From Lunularia cruciata (lineage: Eukaryota; Streptophyta; Marchantiopsida; Lunulariales; Lunulariaceae), in assembly GCA_948567375.1 (NCBI GenBank), contig OX419755.1:31315001-31379000 (forward strand): 64,000 nt of DNA. Reading direction: 5' to 3'. The notes beneath the pieces are model-generated. The model saw only the letters and a list, made by a program, of their open reading frames with translations, did not search any database and was not told the origin of the DNA. The translations under genes were made by a program, and so were the position numbers. Below, one piece after another: positions 45,473-57,840 of this stretch. Positions within the stretch are counted from its first letter, which is position 1. Each line of letters starts with the position of its first letter.

Positions 45473-46560
45473 ATGGATCCACAATTGCAAGAGTTGGTGC
45501 AAGGAATGCAAGGGATGTTGAATGAATTTCAAGAGATTAAGATGACCATGGAGACATTACAAAATCAAGTGCAGATCCTCAGGAACGATCAAGCCATGCA
45601 AGAAGAAGAGCCGTCTCAAAACCCAGTACCTACGACTGAAGTACTTGGAGAGGCACCCGTGCCTACAAACCCTATTACCGATGAAGCCACATTGCTACTC
45701 AGGATGAAGAAGACCTGCAACATCAAGCCTTACAAGGGGCAACATATGATGGGAGTAGTGGAAAATTGGATCTCAAGAATGAATCTATATTTCTGATTGT
45801 TCTCAACAAAGATCACAAAGCATGTGGTAGGCGTGTTTGCATGTGAGTACTTGACTGATAAAGCCCTCACATGGTATGATGCTTGGGAACGATCCATGTT
45901 GGCAGAGAGAAGGGAGGTCACATGGACAGCAATGCAAGAAGGATTGATGAAGAATTTCCAATCGGTGGATTCTGTGCAGATGGCTCGAAATTGACTATGG
46001 GGATTGAGACAGAAGAATAGCGTACAAGAGTATGTGGAGGCATTTCTAGATCTACAAGTCGCAATTACCGACATGAGTCCAACAGAGGCTCTTGATAATT
46101 TCAAACAAGGGTTGAAAGAGTGGATTTGCCAAGAAGTCATGGTGCAAAATCCTCGCACGATATTTGAAGCCATTGCTTGTGCGCAGAGAATAGCAGGAGC
46201 ATTAGGTGGAGGTGAAGGAGTAGTTCCACCTCAACATTATTGGGCAGAAATGCCACATATGGGTGGACCAGTACCAATGGAATTGGGCACCTTTGATTCC
46301 GGGATCAAGGAGCACGACCACTTCAAGGGAAGTGGGGACGGGTAGAAGAACAAAGAGATGGAGTCCCACGAGAAGAAAGGACTCAAGGAAAAAAACACCG
46401 TTGTTACAATTGTGGCCGTATTGGGCATATATCTACCAATTGTTGCACTCGTCTCCATAGAGGCCCTCGGCCTTCATACATGCAATCTTTGAACAACATG
46501 GAGAGGCACATTGAAGAGGAGGAGGTGGAAATCACTTTGGAAAACAAAGATCGCTAGTAA
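45473..46560 (+). pseudogene. Gypsy gag (capsid and zinc knuckle)
   Basis: It starts at MDPQLQELVQ (45473). The capsid core is readable across two in-frame stops: 'KPYKGQHMMGVVENWI', 'YLTDKALTWYDAWE', 'SVQEYVEAFLDLQ', 'MVQNPRTIFEAIA'. A complete CCHC knuckle 'CYNCGRIGHISTNC' is at 46402-46443. Stops lie at 45794 (TGA), 45992 (TGA) and 46343 (TAG). The knuckle is in a different frame from the capsid; an A-run near 46388-46395 is the likely frameshift site. Gag packages the RNA in the virus-like particle. Confidence 0.85.
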
Positions 46561-46609
46561 ATGTACCTTGCGGTCTTATTGGCTCAATAAGGAAGCAGAG
46601 AAGCAAGGG

Positions 46610-49600
46610 AAGGAAGAAGAATAATGTGCAAAGATCCCAAAAGGCAACCTCACAATTGATTGTCATGAATGGAATCCTAGAAGGTAATCAAGTGAGAGAA
46701 TTTTTAGATCCGGGAGCAACATAGAATTTATTGTCTTGCTCTGTTGCAATAAGATTGGGAATGGATCTAGAGAGAGATGGGACTGAAGAAGTAGAGTTAC
46801 CTAATGGGCAAACAGAGAGGATTGAATCATTACCTAGACGGGTAACCCTCTTTGTTGGAGAATATCAAGAAGCAATTGAGTGGTGAGTGATATAGTTAGC
46901 TCGTTATGATGCAATTTTAGGCATGCCATGGATGTAGCAGTACAACCCTATGGTGGATGGAGGAAGAAAGTAGTGAGAACCCACCAATGGTCAATCATTG
47001 GGGTTAAAGAAAAATCACACAGGCAAAAACTACCTCTATATGTCATAGGGACGGCAACTGTCTATAAGACCGATAGATGTTTTATGGGTCTAATAAGAGA
47101 AGTCCAGAGTGCACAACTTGATGGAAAAATTCCTGAGAAATTGAAAGATGTGGTGGATGAGTTTCAAGATGTCTTTCACGATGATCTACCCTCAAGATTA
47201 CCACCAAAAAGGCGAGAAGATCACAAAATTGAGACACTCCCAAGGAAGACACCTCCTTGTAAGGCCCCATATTGCCTATCACCTCATGAGTTGGAGGAGT
47301 GTAAGACTCAAATTGAGGAGATGCTACAAAAAGGGTTCATCCAACCCAGCATATCACCATATGGGGCCTCTGTCTTGTTTGTGAAGAAGAAGGATGGTAC
47401 AATGCGCATGTGCATTGACTATCGGGGTCTCAATCAGCAAACAGTGAAGAACAGATACCTCTTACTTTGCATGGATGACCTGTTTGATCAACTCCATGGA
47501 GCGAGATACTTCACCAAACTGGACTTGCGGAGCGGTTACAATCAAATCCAAATTGCAGAAGAGGATGTGTACAAAACTGCCTTTTGAACTAGGTATGGCC
47601 ACTTTGAGTATCTTGTGATGTCTTTTGGCCTCACCAATGCACCTACCACTTTCATGAGTCTAATGAATGACATATTTCATCCATACATGGATAAGTCTGT
47701 TATCATCTTCTTGGATGATATCTTAGTATATAGTAGCACGATGACAGAACACAAACAACATCTACGAGAGGTCCTCTAGATTCTAAGACAGAATCAATTG
47801 TATGCCAAAATCTCAAGGTGTGAGTTTGGCAAGTTTGAAGTAGACTACTTGGAGCATAGAGTAAGTGTAGATGGAATTCAAGTATTGACAGATAAAATAG
47901 AGGTCATTCAACAATATAGTGCCCCAGAAGATCAAACTCAACTTAAGAGCTTCTTGGGGTTGATGGGATTCTATCGTAGATTTTTTGAGGACTTCTCCAA
48001 GGTTACACAACCTTTAACGGCACTACTTAGCAAGGGGAAGAAGTGGACATGGGGAACTGCACAAGAGTTGGCCTTTCAAGAATTGAAGGCCGCCTTGCTA
48101 CATGCACCAATCTTGAATCGGTATGACCCAAAACGTCCAATCAAGCTGGCTACAAATGCATCAGGCATAGCAATAGGAGCAGTCCTACAACAAGAGTGGC
48201 ATGATGGATGGCATACAATTGCATATTTCTCTCAAAAGTTGTTACCGGTAGAGTGCAACTACCACACCACAAAACAAGAAGAGCTGGCAATCATTCTAGC
48301 AACCAAGCATTGGAAGCACTATTTGGGCGAGAAGGCATTTGTAGTAGAGACAGACCACAAACCTTTAGTCTATCTCGAGACGCATAAGGATCTTTCTCAT
48401 TGCTAAATTTGGTGGGCAGAGTGGCAACAATGCTTCAACATGACAATCACCTATGTGGAAGGTAAGAAGCAATTTGTAGATGCATTCACCCGCATGCCAA
48501 TGGCAAACAACTTGGTGGTAGAGGTTAAGATTAACCCTGAATTCTGGCCAGAGATTTTGGCTGCTACAAAAACTGATCCACAGATTGTAGAAGTGCAATC
48601 ATCCAAAAGTGTCACCAGCACCCAAGGACTCACTTTTTGGGATGGCAGATTATAGATCCCAAATGTCCCAAAATTACACACCACCATTCTAGCGGAATGT
48701 CATGATTCGGCCATTGCAGCTCATGTCAAAGTGGACAAGACCTTGGATGCAATCAAGCGCCATTACTATTGGCCCAAGATGAGCAATGACGTGATGGACT
48801 ACGTGCGTAGCTGCCTACTTTGTCAACAAAACAAAGCTTCTAATCAAGCTCCTACATGGCTCCTTCAACCTCTCCCCACTCCTACCCAACATTGGGAACA
48901 AGTGAGTGTGGATCTCTTCTGTGAATTACCCAAGACCACCTTAGGGTTTGACTCCATCATGGTCTTTGTGGACCGGCTCAGCAAAATGATTCATGTACGC
49001 CCTACCACCAAGGAGGTGACCGCTTCACAACTAGCTCAATTATACTTAGATGCAGTCTTTGCTCACCATGGCTTGTCTAGAGTACTCATCACCAATAGAG
49101 GCACCCAATTCACCAGTTTGTTTTGGCAAACACTCTTTGGTTTCTTCAAAACCAAGTTGGCCATGTCCACAGCTTACCACCCACAAACAGATGGCCAAAC
49201 AGAGCGGGGTAATTGCACAATTGAGAACATGTTACACGGCTTCACCTTTAAAGAGCAAGAGAGGTGGGACACCCTACTCCCATTGGTGGAATTCACTTAC
49301 AACAATTTAGTGAATGCATCCACCTAGGTCACTCTATTCTTCCTCATGTATGGTGAGCATCCCTTCACACCTTCTAGCTTGATGAAGATCCATCTAGTGG
49401 CTACCAAGGTTGATGCAATCAACACATTTGTTTCTAGAATCCAACAAGGTGTGGAGAGCGCCAAGCACAAATTATAGATTGCACAAAATTGACAGAAGCA
49501 GTATGCTGATGCACACCGTAGTCAATGTTGGGGATCAAGTCTGACTATCAACACATTAGTTGGACCTCGTAAGCTCAGACCTCGTTTTATTGGGCCTTTC

Positions 49601-49957
49601 TTGATTCTTCATTGCATTGGCACTGTAGCCTATCACCTTGAGCTACCACCACACATGAAGATCCATCCAGTGTTCCATGCTTCCTACTATGCAAATATGC
49701 TCCCCAATCAGGCCAGGGTCATTCCACACAAGACATTCAACCTTGTACAACACTCATTGATGGCACAGAGGAATATGAAGTGGAGCGGATTCTCCAAAAA
49801 CACATGCGTGGTACTCGCCATCTACGGGTGGACTATCTAGTATGGTGGAAATATTACCTCCTCTATGAAGCAACATGGGGGCCTGCTACCAATTAAACAG
49901 ATGCACCGGTGTTGGTGCAAGCATTTGAGCAACAATTGCACAACGAGGACATTGCAT
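46610..49957 (+). pseudogene. Gypsy pol: protease, RT, RNase H, integrase, chromodomain
   Basis: Protease block 'FLDPGAT' is at about 46704, followed by an in-frame TAG. RT runs 46928-47800: 'LQKGFIQPS', '[13 protein letters not shown]', '[13 protein letters not shown]' and the catalytic '[12 protein letters not shown]' (about 47700). RNase H has 'LATNASGIAIGAVL' at 48150, with Asn for the first catalytic Asp. Integrase keeps its HHCC zinc finger ('ECHDSAIAAH', 'CLLCQQNK'), core 'VSVDLFCELP' and 'VLITNRGTQFTS' (second catalytic Asp is Asn at 49094), and 'TDGQTERGN'. A chromodomain 'EYEVERIL..YLVWWKYY..ATWGP' is at 49771-49880; in chromoviruses it steers integration to heterochromatin. Stops: 46722, 47585, 47777, 48404, 48653 and 49325, plus two near 49477-49490. 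Confidence 0.92.
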
Positions 49958-49975
49958 CTTAAAAGGAGGGAGGTC

Positions 49976-51164
49976 TATAATACCAAGAGCTAGCCATATG
50001 ATCTAGATGTGAAACTTGGTTGGGTAATGTAAAAGACCAAAACCGAGGAGAGAAATAGGAGAATGGAAACTCACATTGGGACACTTGAATGAGGGAAAAC
50101 TCCAAATGCCTAGCATGAGCTTTGGCTTTGGTATTTATAGGTAGCATACAAGGCCCTTGAGAAGTTTCTCAAGAAGCTTCCTCAAGTCGCTTTCTTAGAG
50201 TGCAAGCCAAGTTAACTAGGAAGCTTCTCAAGAAGCTTCCTTCTAGAAGCCGCCTACTTGGCATGCAAGCTAAGCTAGTTGGAAACTTCTAGAAGCTTCC
50301 TTCTAGAAGCTTCCTTCTAGAAGCTACTTACTTAAGGTGCAAGCTAAGCTAACCGGAAAGCTTCCCAAGAAGCTTCCTAGATACTTTTGGAATATTCTAG
50401 GCTAATTTGTCTTATGTGCTACTTCGTGAGCCTAACTGACTTCGTCGCTAAACTCCATATTGTTATAGGTAACATCTAGAATGATGTTATACATGATGGT
50501 CAAAATAGATAAGATAGAAGTATCACCAAAAGAGTACTTCTACTAATAGAGCAGAAACCGAAATAGACTTGAGAACCTTAGAACCAATAGCTAGACATAT
50601 GATTTAAAGGTGAGAATTGGTTTGGTAACATCTAGAAGGATATTACACATGATGGACTAAACAGATCAGAAAGAAGTATCACCAAAAGGGGATTTCTACT
50701 AATAGAGTAGGAATATGTGAAATCTAATATGCCTGAAATCTTTGAAGGCAATTTCGGAGGCTTAAACAGATGAATTAGGCCTTGAAAATGTGTAGTTTCC
50801 CCCCCTTCGTACAGGAAAGGATGGCTTTCCCTCCCCCCTGCTTTGTCTCATCGAGAGCTTTCCAACGGTGCCTTACGTGATTCTGAGATTCCTATAAGAA
50901 GATTCCCTAAAAGATTCACTCTGGTCAAAGCTTGTTTGACCAACCAGATAGGACCTAGACCAGACATGTCACCCATCCAAGTAAGTAATCCAAGGGTCGA
51001 GCTTGTCGACATGTTACCTATTTGTGTCCCTAATCCTATGGTGGAGCTTCCTTGGAGGAGATCCTCTTTGTTTATATAATAAAGAGAAGGTGGTCCTTTG
51101 GGGCATCAAAGGTTTGAGTGTGAACTCTATGTTTTCTCTCTTCTCTTGTCCTTTGAGTATTACA
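49976..51164 (+). repeat. Gypsy 3' LTR, interrupted
   Basis: It starts TATAATACC (first TG turned to TA) and ends GTATTACA. It matches the 5' LTR apart from point changes and a 440-base insertion at 50028-50467. The W-box pair is conserved at 50923-50941. Confidence 0.9.
50028..50467 (-). mobile_element. Solo LTR with heat-shock-element arrays, nested in the gypsy 3' LTR
   Basis: Perfect 5-base target duplications GGTAA (50023-50027 and 50468-50472) flank a 440-base block that is absent from the partner LTR. It is the reverse complement of the LTR type at 36355-36836. Within it 50282-50299 reads GAAacTTCtaGAAgcTTC, four correctly spaced heat-shock units. 50301-50313 has TTCtaGAAgcTTC, and further pairs lie at 50161-50180, 50220-50248, 50315-50322 and 50390-50397. 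On the transcribed (minus) strand a TATA box (TATAAATA, complement of about 50133-50140) follows the array. Confidence 0.85.
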
Positions 51165-51707
51165 AGAACCACATTAGACAAAAAAAGCAAAAATAAATTG
51201 CAAAAAAAACTAGTGAACATTGAAAACGCCTTTGAAAAAAGCGTTATGCTATCCAAACAAATGAGGAGAGGATGTACCATATTCAACTTGGTGCTGCCTA
51301 TAATGCTATTGCCTTAGATGAGAAAAGAGAACCACATCATACATTGGAAGCTTCTTGTTTGCTTCTACTTGAAGAGAATGAGGTAATTATTGAAATTGAT
51401 AGACATGCATATACTACGAGGCAATAATTGTGGCAAGGAAATACTAATATTATACAAAATTTGCTTCTTATTGCATGTCAAAAATTGATAGAAGCCAATG
51501 TAGGTTTGTGTATGTCTAAGGTCTCATTATTAAATGCATGTTCACATTGTATAACCGTTCATTCTAGAGAAGAAAATGTAGATAGGGCTTTGTGTGCCCG
51601 ACCTAAATTTACCTTGTATTGTGTGTAAGATAAGGTTACTCTTCCTCTGTTGGTAGCACCACTTGAGCTTCTTAGTTGGCTTTTGGTAAGTATATGAAGT
51701 AGATGTA

Positions 51708-51712
<5 letters not shown>

Positions 51713-51770
<58 letters not shown>
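51713..51770. repeat. (TA)n microsatellite, about 58 bp
   Basis: It is an uninterrupted TA dinucleotide run inside the Helitron remnant. Its length is likely variable. Confidence 0.95.
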
Positions 51771-51773
<3 letters not shown>

Positions 51774-51789
51774 GCATCTAATAGTGCAT

Positions 51790-53310
51790 TTGCTTTTATG
51801 TCTATTGGTGCAAATATTGATAGGTGGTTTGCATGAGGGAGGAATTTTACCTTCCAAAATTGTGGTGAGCTTTACCATAGAATAGGGAATGTACTTCCAA
51901 GTGAAGGAAAAAGGCCAAAGTTTGCACAACTTTACATCAATGATCCACAAGCTAAACTTTTTGGGAACATGGCAAACTTCAAGGAGTTAAACAAATACAA
52001 TGATGCACTTGCATAACTTATATGCTTGCTTATTTGTCACTATAGTTAATCATTTTCCTTATTAACAATTTTCAAACTAAGTAATGCACCAATTATTAAT
52101 GAATTTGGTGCATTTATAGTTACAGGAGATGGTGAAAGAGTTATATGTGATATTCTTCTTAAAGCCACCGGTCTTAAATGTATTTCTCCTTTGCATACTT
52201 CATATATGCCATTACATCATGTTATGATAATTCTAAATGGCCGCCGGAGATAGAATGAAAGTATACCTACATGGCTTTGAATTGGATAGAGATGAACTTT
52301 TCCAACAAGAAATTGATGCAATATGTGGTAAATAAGGCTCAAAACATGTTACCATGTTGTAATGTTATGCATCTTTACTACAACATTGTAATAATTAAAT
52401 GTCCATTCTATGAGCTAGGGTTTATTGTTGATACTTATGCATGAATTAAACAAAATTGTTTGAAATATATCTTAGAGAATTAGGCAAATCTTGATGTGAG
52501 TTATAAAATGGACTCTAAGATGCATTATTTGTGGGTGTCCATGTAATTGGGCATGAATTTTAGCAAAGGATGATTTTTATTTCATCATTTCAAGGAGGTG
52601 AATGAGCCATGTCCCAACTTTACCAAGATGCAATGGCTTTGGTATGTACGTCTAGAAACTAGATCTTTTTGTTAACTTACATGCAATCCATAGTGGAAAG
52701 AGATTGTAGATGCACTTCTTCCAAGACAAGGCCTAAGGATCATCTAGAGTTACTAAGTCAAGCATTTTATTTAGAGCTTCATGAGCTTTTAGAGGATAAA
52801 AAAAATGGTTTTTAGCAAAGTCATGGCAAAATTTAGGCAATTTAATTCTTTTAAAAGAAGTTTGCCTCATACTCCTATGTTGTTGATTTTAGATGAAACT
52901 TCTTAGATGAGCATTCTTGAGGAATATGAACATGATTTTATGTTATTTACTAAGATTCTTGATATAGTACTTAATCCCAAAGCATACTAGATTATGGCTC
53001 TCTACTTAGTTCATGGTCTATGTGACAAAGACAATCCAAAATGATCCATGCATAGAGGATAGAAAATGCAAAAAAGATATCCACATGATTTATTCACAAA
53101 CATATTATAATGAAGATGGATATACCCTTTGCAAAAGATAGAAAATGCATGATTAAATTGATCCAAAAGGCTAGGTTGTTGATAAAAGAGTGGATTGTGC
53201 CACACAAGGTGTATCTAGCTACAAAATACAACTCACACATCAATGATGAGTTATTGCTTTACTTACTAAAACCATATTGCATCCATTCCCAATTGTTTGA
53301 CTAGTATATA
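51790..53310 (+). pseudogene. Helitron N-terminal/Rep part
   Basis: Pieces in changing frames match the Helitron helicase-like N-terminal domain and Rep nuclease: 'YHRIGNVLPSEGKRPKFAQLYIND', 'SQLYQDAMAL' and the HUH region as 'LPHTP' (LPHAH in active relatives; the second His is lost). Then come 'HGPCGDKDNPKSSC' and 'VPHKVYLATKYNSHIND'. Rep would nick the DNA and start rolling-circle transposition. It is dead here because of stops and the lost His. Confidence 0.75.
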
Positions 53311-53694
53311 TTGCACTCTATGTTTTATTTCTAAATTTTTTTGAGATTTCCTATGCTTTACCTATATGTGTATTGAAATTTTTGCTTAGTGTCATGAAGG
53401 TTTGCAAATAGGATGTTCATCCACCAACTCTTTTTTTTCACTAATCATTTACTATGAACTTCTTAAACTTGTAGAACATTGAACCAAGGTTCTTTAGAAA
53501 GCTCTAAGAAGCTTTGACCATTTCTTCATCTTGCAAAGTAGTCTTCATCTAGTTTTGTTGCTTGAAATATTCCAACCTTTGAGTACCATTATTTGAAAAT
53601 GGATAATTTAGTCTAAAAATAAAGTCAATATGTTATTGTAGATTTGGAGACCTTTCTTTACAACTTATTGCAAAATAGCTATATTATAATGTTC

Positions 53695-54258
53695 CGGGGA
53701 TAGGAGAAACCCCAAGTGAAACATGAGGCTTCATCCCTCAGTGCTCCGATGCCCCAAAGGAGCACCTTGTCTTTATTATATAACAAAGAGGATCCATTCA
53801 AAGTGTGCTATACCCTTGGATCGGATATATGGATTGTTGATATATCAACAACCTCCACCCTTAGATTAGTTGTATAGATTGGTGATATGTTGCTCCTTGT
53901 CTTATTTGGTTGGTCAAACAAGTTTGACCAAGGGGAATCTTCCATATGAAGCTCAAAATGGCATGGTTGAGGTACCATTGGAAAGCTCTTGATGAGAAAA
54001 ACAAAGGGGAGAAAGCAATGATTTTTCTTCCAAAGAGGGGGAGAAGCTATCTTTTTTCAAGGCCTAATTCATCCGTTTAAGCTTCCAACATTGGCTCTAA
54101 ATTTTTGAAGTTGTTCTTGACCTCTTCCTATTAGTAAAAGTACTATTTTGGTGAAACCTCTATCTGATCTACTTAGACCATCATATATAATATCCCTCAA
54201 GATATTACAAAGCTAATTTCCATCTTTAGATAATATATATATAGCTAACAGGATTACA
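53695..54258 (-). mobile_element. Solo LTR of the gypsy family inside the Helitron
   Basis: The reverse complement follows the gypsy LTR: 'gatgccccaaaggagcacctt', 'ctttattatataa' and the W-box pair GGTCAAACAAGTTTGACC (53912-53929). Then 'aggcctaattcatccg' and 'tattagtaaaagta' follow, up to 'ggattaca'. It resembles the 60917 copy more than the 44135 copy. Flanking 5-mers do not match clearly. Confidence 0.75.
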
Positions 54259-55769
54259 CTAGACTGATTGCTTTAGTTTTTGGTTGGTACATTTGACTAT
54301 GCCTTGGTATTTATACCTCAATTTGTGTCAAACATTACTCCAATCTTTTGCATGCTAACATAATCAATCACATGTTGCATTTGACAAGACTTTACACTAC
54401 TATCTTTAGAAACTAACAATAAATGTACACAAGGTAGGTATCTTAAAACCTTTAGTGAGTATCAAACTCACCCACACCCAAGCATGAGTAAAAGGAGACT
54501 ACAAGCATGTGCATTGGGAGATTGATAAGAAGGTGATCTTGTTTGTTTGGAATGAAGAAGAAAGTCATATTTCATCTCTACTCAAAAGAGTTATTCAATA
54601 ACAAAAATTTATTTGAGGGTTTTTCAACATTGCAATTCCTTTATTACACTTTTGAGTCACTAATGAAGCTAGTTTCCATAACCTCCATGAGATTGCTTCC
54701 ACTATCATTCATGATATAGCATTACCCATTCTTTGTTTGATCATTTGAAAATTTGCAAACATTCTATTGCTAGCATAATGTAGTGTTATATGCCATAAAT
54801 TAAAAGATTCAGAATATTTTGAGCATTCAAATAAATAGACCTATCTACCTAAACCCAATGGTGAATTCAACATCACAAGTAAACATATGTATTATCCTTG
54901 ATATCATATGCATTGTGGGACTAAAGATTTGATAGGATGACTTGACAATATTTTATTTGTACATCTAATTTTCCTTATGCAACTTTATTATCTCTTTATT
55001 TCTAAATATTTTATGACTTCAAAATCAATTCAAAAACCCTTGTTATTGATGTGATTCCAAATTGGTACACCATTTTAGTGCTTTAAATTCTAATTTGTTG
55101 GGATACTTATTTCTTCTACATTACATTTGAAAACTCAATTTCTTGTATTTGCAGCAGACTTTTATTTCTTACTTAACATGCTTGAATCCTTGCTATGCAT
55201 ACTATCTAATGTTATAATTCTTTCCTACACTTAAGGTACTTTAATTTTATGCAACAATGATAACATTGTTCTAAAGTGGTATTTTTCAACCAAGACCAAT
55301 TGGTCTTCCTAGCTTCTATAGTTAACCAAGAGTACTTAATGCTAAGACAAGTTTTCAAAATGAAAGAGTTCCAATATAAGGTCTCTTAGTGTCTAGTGAT
55401 TTTTCCTCTATTTTTCGGGAGATATGGTAGTCCATCTCTATTGTAAAATACATTTATAAGTATGTATGCTACATCAAGCAACAAGTGTTCTTGAGCAACA
55501 TGGAACTAATAGTTAGCAAAACCAACAATGTGATGAGGTTTGATAGTATCTTGATAGAAGATATGTTTTTGCATCTCAAGAGTCTTGGCAACTTTTTTTC
55601 ATTTGAAATGAATGATGGTTCACCAGCCTTATATGGCTTGCAATTTATGAGTTTAATTAGCATCATGTCATATATAATGATATTATTGGTTATTTTGAGA
55701 TAATTAATTCTAAGAAAAAACCAAAAAACATAATTAATAAAATATTCTAAAACTAACATTGAATTTCTA

Positions 55770-57840
55770 AGAGCTAAAGAAATAATCTATTTTGATTTCC
55801 CTATAGAATTTTCATGGAATAACAATGCAAAGAAATAGACAACACACAAGCAAGGTTTTGTAATTGATGATTTTTTCTTTGCTAGTCTCATTACTGGTGA
55901 ACTATATTTTTTATGTACTTTATTAACCATGATTAAAGGTGCAACATTGTTTGACCATCTTGGTATAGTAGACGTGCATGTCCACAACACATTCTAAGCT
56001 TCATGTGTTCAACTTGGATTATATGATTTTGATGAAGAGTAGAGTTTGTGTTTGAACAAAGGTATTGGAATGCAATGGTGTGCTCAATTGCATGCTTTTT
56101 TTAGACAATACTTACTTTTGGTATCCTAAGGAATCCAAAAGTAAGTGCTCTTTAGACACATATAGAGCATATATCTTTGATGATTGTGAGTCTTATCTAC
56201 AAGAGTGGTGCATCCAAGATCTTATTGTTGATGAAATGGACAGGTAAGGTTTGTATTGTTTGCATAAGTCTCTTAGAATTTTGGAAAAGCCTTTAATACC
56301 TATAACTTCCGTTTCTTGTTGTTCTCCTTGAACATTTAGAAAGATTGATCCATAGAAGGAGAGCATAACTACCCAATTGAGTAATTTCAAGAACACATTA
56401 GGATATGCATATAGGGTCTTAATAGTAATCAATGGTTTGTGCATATTATTGTTACTAATGCAAACAAGATTGGAGAAGAAAACCTTTTTTGTTGATAAAC
56501 TATGTAGAACAAGTAAGACAAACATTGGAAATTTAATTCTAAAAACTATAAGGTCACACAGTGATATTATACTTGCTAAAATTCTACTTGAAAGAGGCCA
56601 CCCAATCCATTCTTACTTCAAGATACCAATGGAGCTTGACTATGCTTGCACTTGTCAAATCACAAAACAAAGTGATTTAGCAAAATTGATATGTTAGATA
56701 AAGCTTATCCTTTGGGATGGAACTCACATGAATAAAAACAACCCTTTGAAGCTATTGATTGTATATTGCATGATCTTACAAATAAGGAAATGATTTTAGG
56801 TGGGATTGTCTTTAAGTTGTTGACTATACATTCATTGATTTCATAGATAAGGACATGCCTTTTGGTGGGATTGTCTTTATTAAGTTTGATAATTTCCACA
56901 AATTGCTCCCTAATACTAAAGGGAAAAATAGAGAACATTCTCTCTTTGTGTACATTAGGGAATCACGAATATATAAGGTTGTTAATAATTTTCATCTTCA
57001 ATAGAATATGCAAGTGAGTAGAGCATGCATTGTCTTTGATGATATTGAAAATGTCACCTTTTAAAAATGACTTCTCCATCTTGGTGACAACAATCTCCCC
57101 ATGGTTGATAGTGTATATGTGCATTGTACAAAAATGATGGTCATGCCATCAAGCAACAAACAAGATTTGGTTGATATTAATGGTTAATGTTATTTATCTT
57201 GGAGTAAGGGATGGCGTGTCAACCAAAGAATATTTGAATGAATTTGTAATTTTAGATCCTCAAAATAGTACAGTTTCATTGATTAATAAATCTATTTTAG
57301 AGCTATTAATGGAAGATTTTCATGATTACTTTGATCAAGCAAAAGGTGTTGAAGATGTAACAACAATTCATATTGAGTACTCTTAAAGCAATGGTTTGCC
57401 ACCACATCAACTTTCTTTTTATCAAGTTTGGAGCCTATTATGATTTTATGCAATTCAAGCCATTTTACTAAGTTATGTAATGAGATTTATCTCATCATTT
57501 GACAATTCATGACATAAGTTGTTGATATTGAGATTATCACATGTGAGGTTATATGTAATATTGTGTTTATTCCACAAATTAAGTTTATTTTTGAAAATAA
57601 AACTATTGCACTTTCTACTTTCTAAACATTGGCCTTGCCTAGGCCATGACTATTAACAAGGCTCAAGGACAAATGCTATCTCACATGATTACATCTTTCA
57701 AAAGATGTGATTTCATATGGTCAATTATATGTAGCTTTTTGATGAGCAATTATGCCAACCAATGGTAAAAGCACCTTCTACCAAATAGTACATATGGTCA
57801 AAGAAATATATACATAACATTGTTTACAATGAAGCCCTTT
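55770..57840 (+). pseudogene. Helitron helicase part (Pif1-like)
   Basis: Recognisable blocks in order: 'GELYFLCTLLTMIKGATLFDHL' (about 55890-55960), a ruined Walker A region ('FFVDKLCRTSKTNIGN', about 56487-56535, where relatives have GPGGTGKT), 'IHSYFKIPMELDYAC' and 'SDLAKLI' (to 56697). Then 'MPFGGIVFI' (about 56855), 'CEVICNIVFIPQIKFIFENKTIAL' (about 57540-57610), 'MTINKAQGQMLSH' (about 57640-57680) and 'SYGQLYVAF' (about 57715). Helicase activity would unwind DNA during rolling-circle transfer. There are many stops. Confidence 0.75.

Larger units (their letters stand above)
44135..51164 (+). mobile_element. Ty3/gypsy chromovirus, decayed but structurally complete
   Basis: LTRs are 44135-44869 (735 bp) and 49976-51164 (1189 bp; 749 bp without the solo LTR inside it). 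Target-site duplications are AGAAT (44130-44134) and AGAAC (51165-51169), differing by one transition. The primer-binding site follows the 5' LTR and a purine tract (AAAAGGAGGGAGG) precedes the 3' LTR. The internal order is gag, protease, RT, RNase H, integrase, chromodomain, typical of chromoviruses. At least nine in-frame stops and one frameshift make it non-autonomous. Confidence 0.92.

Noticed and set aside
51672-51950. Open frame with a long Tyr-Ile run
   Set aside because: It is produced by the (TA)n microsatellite.
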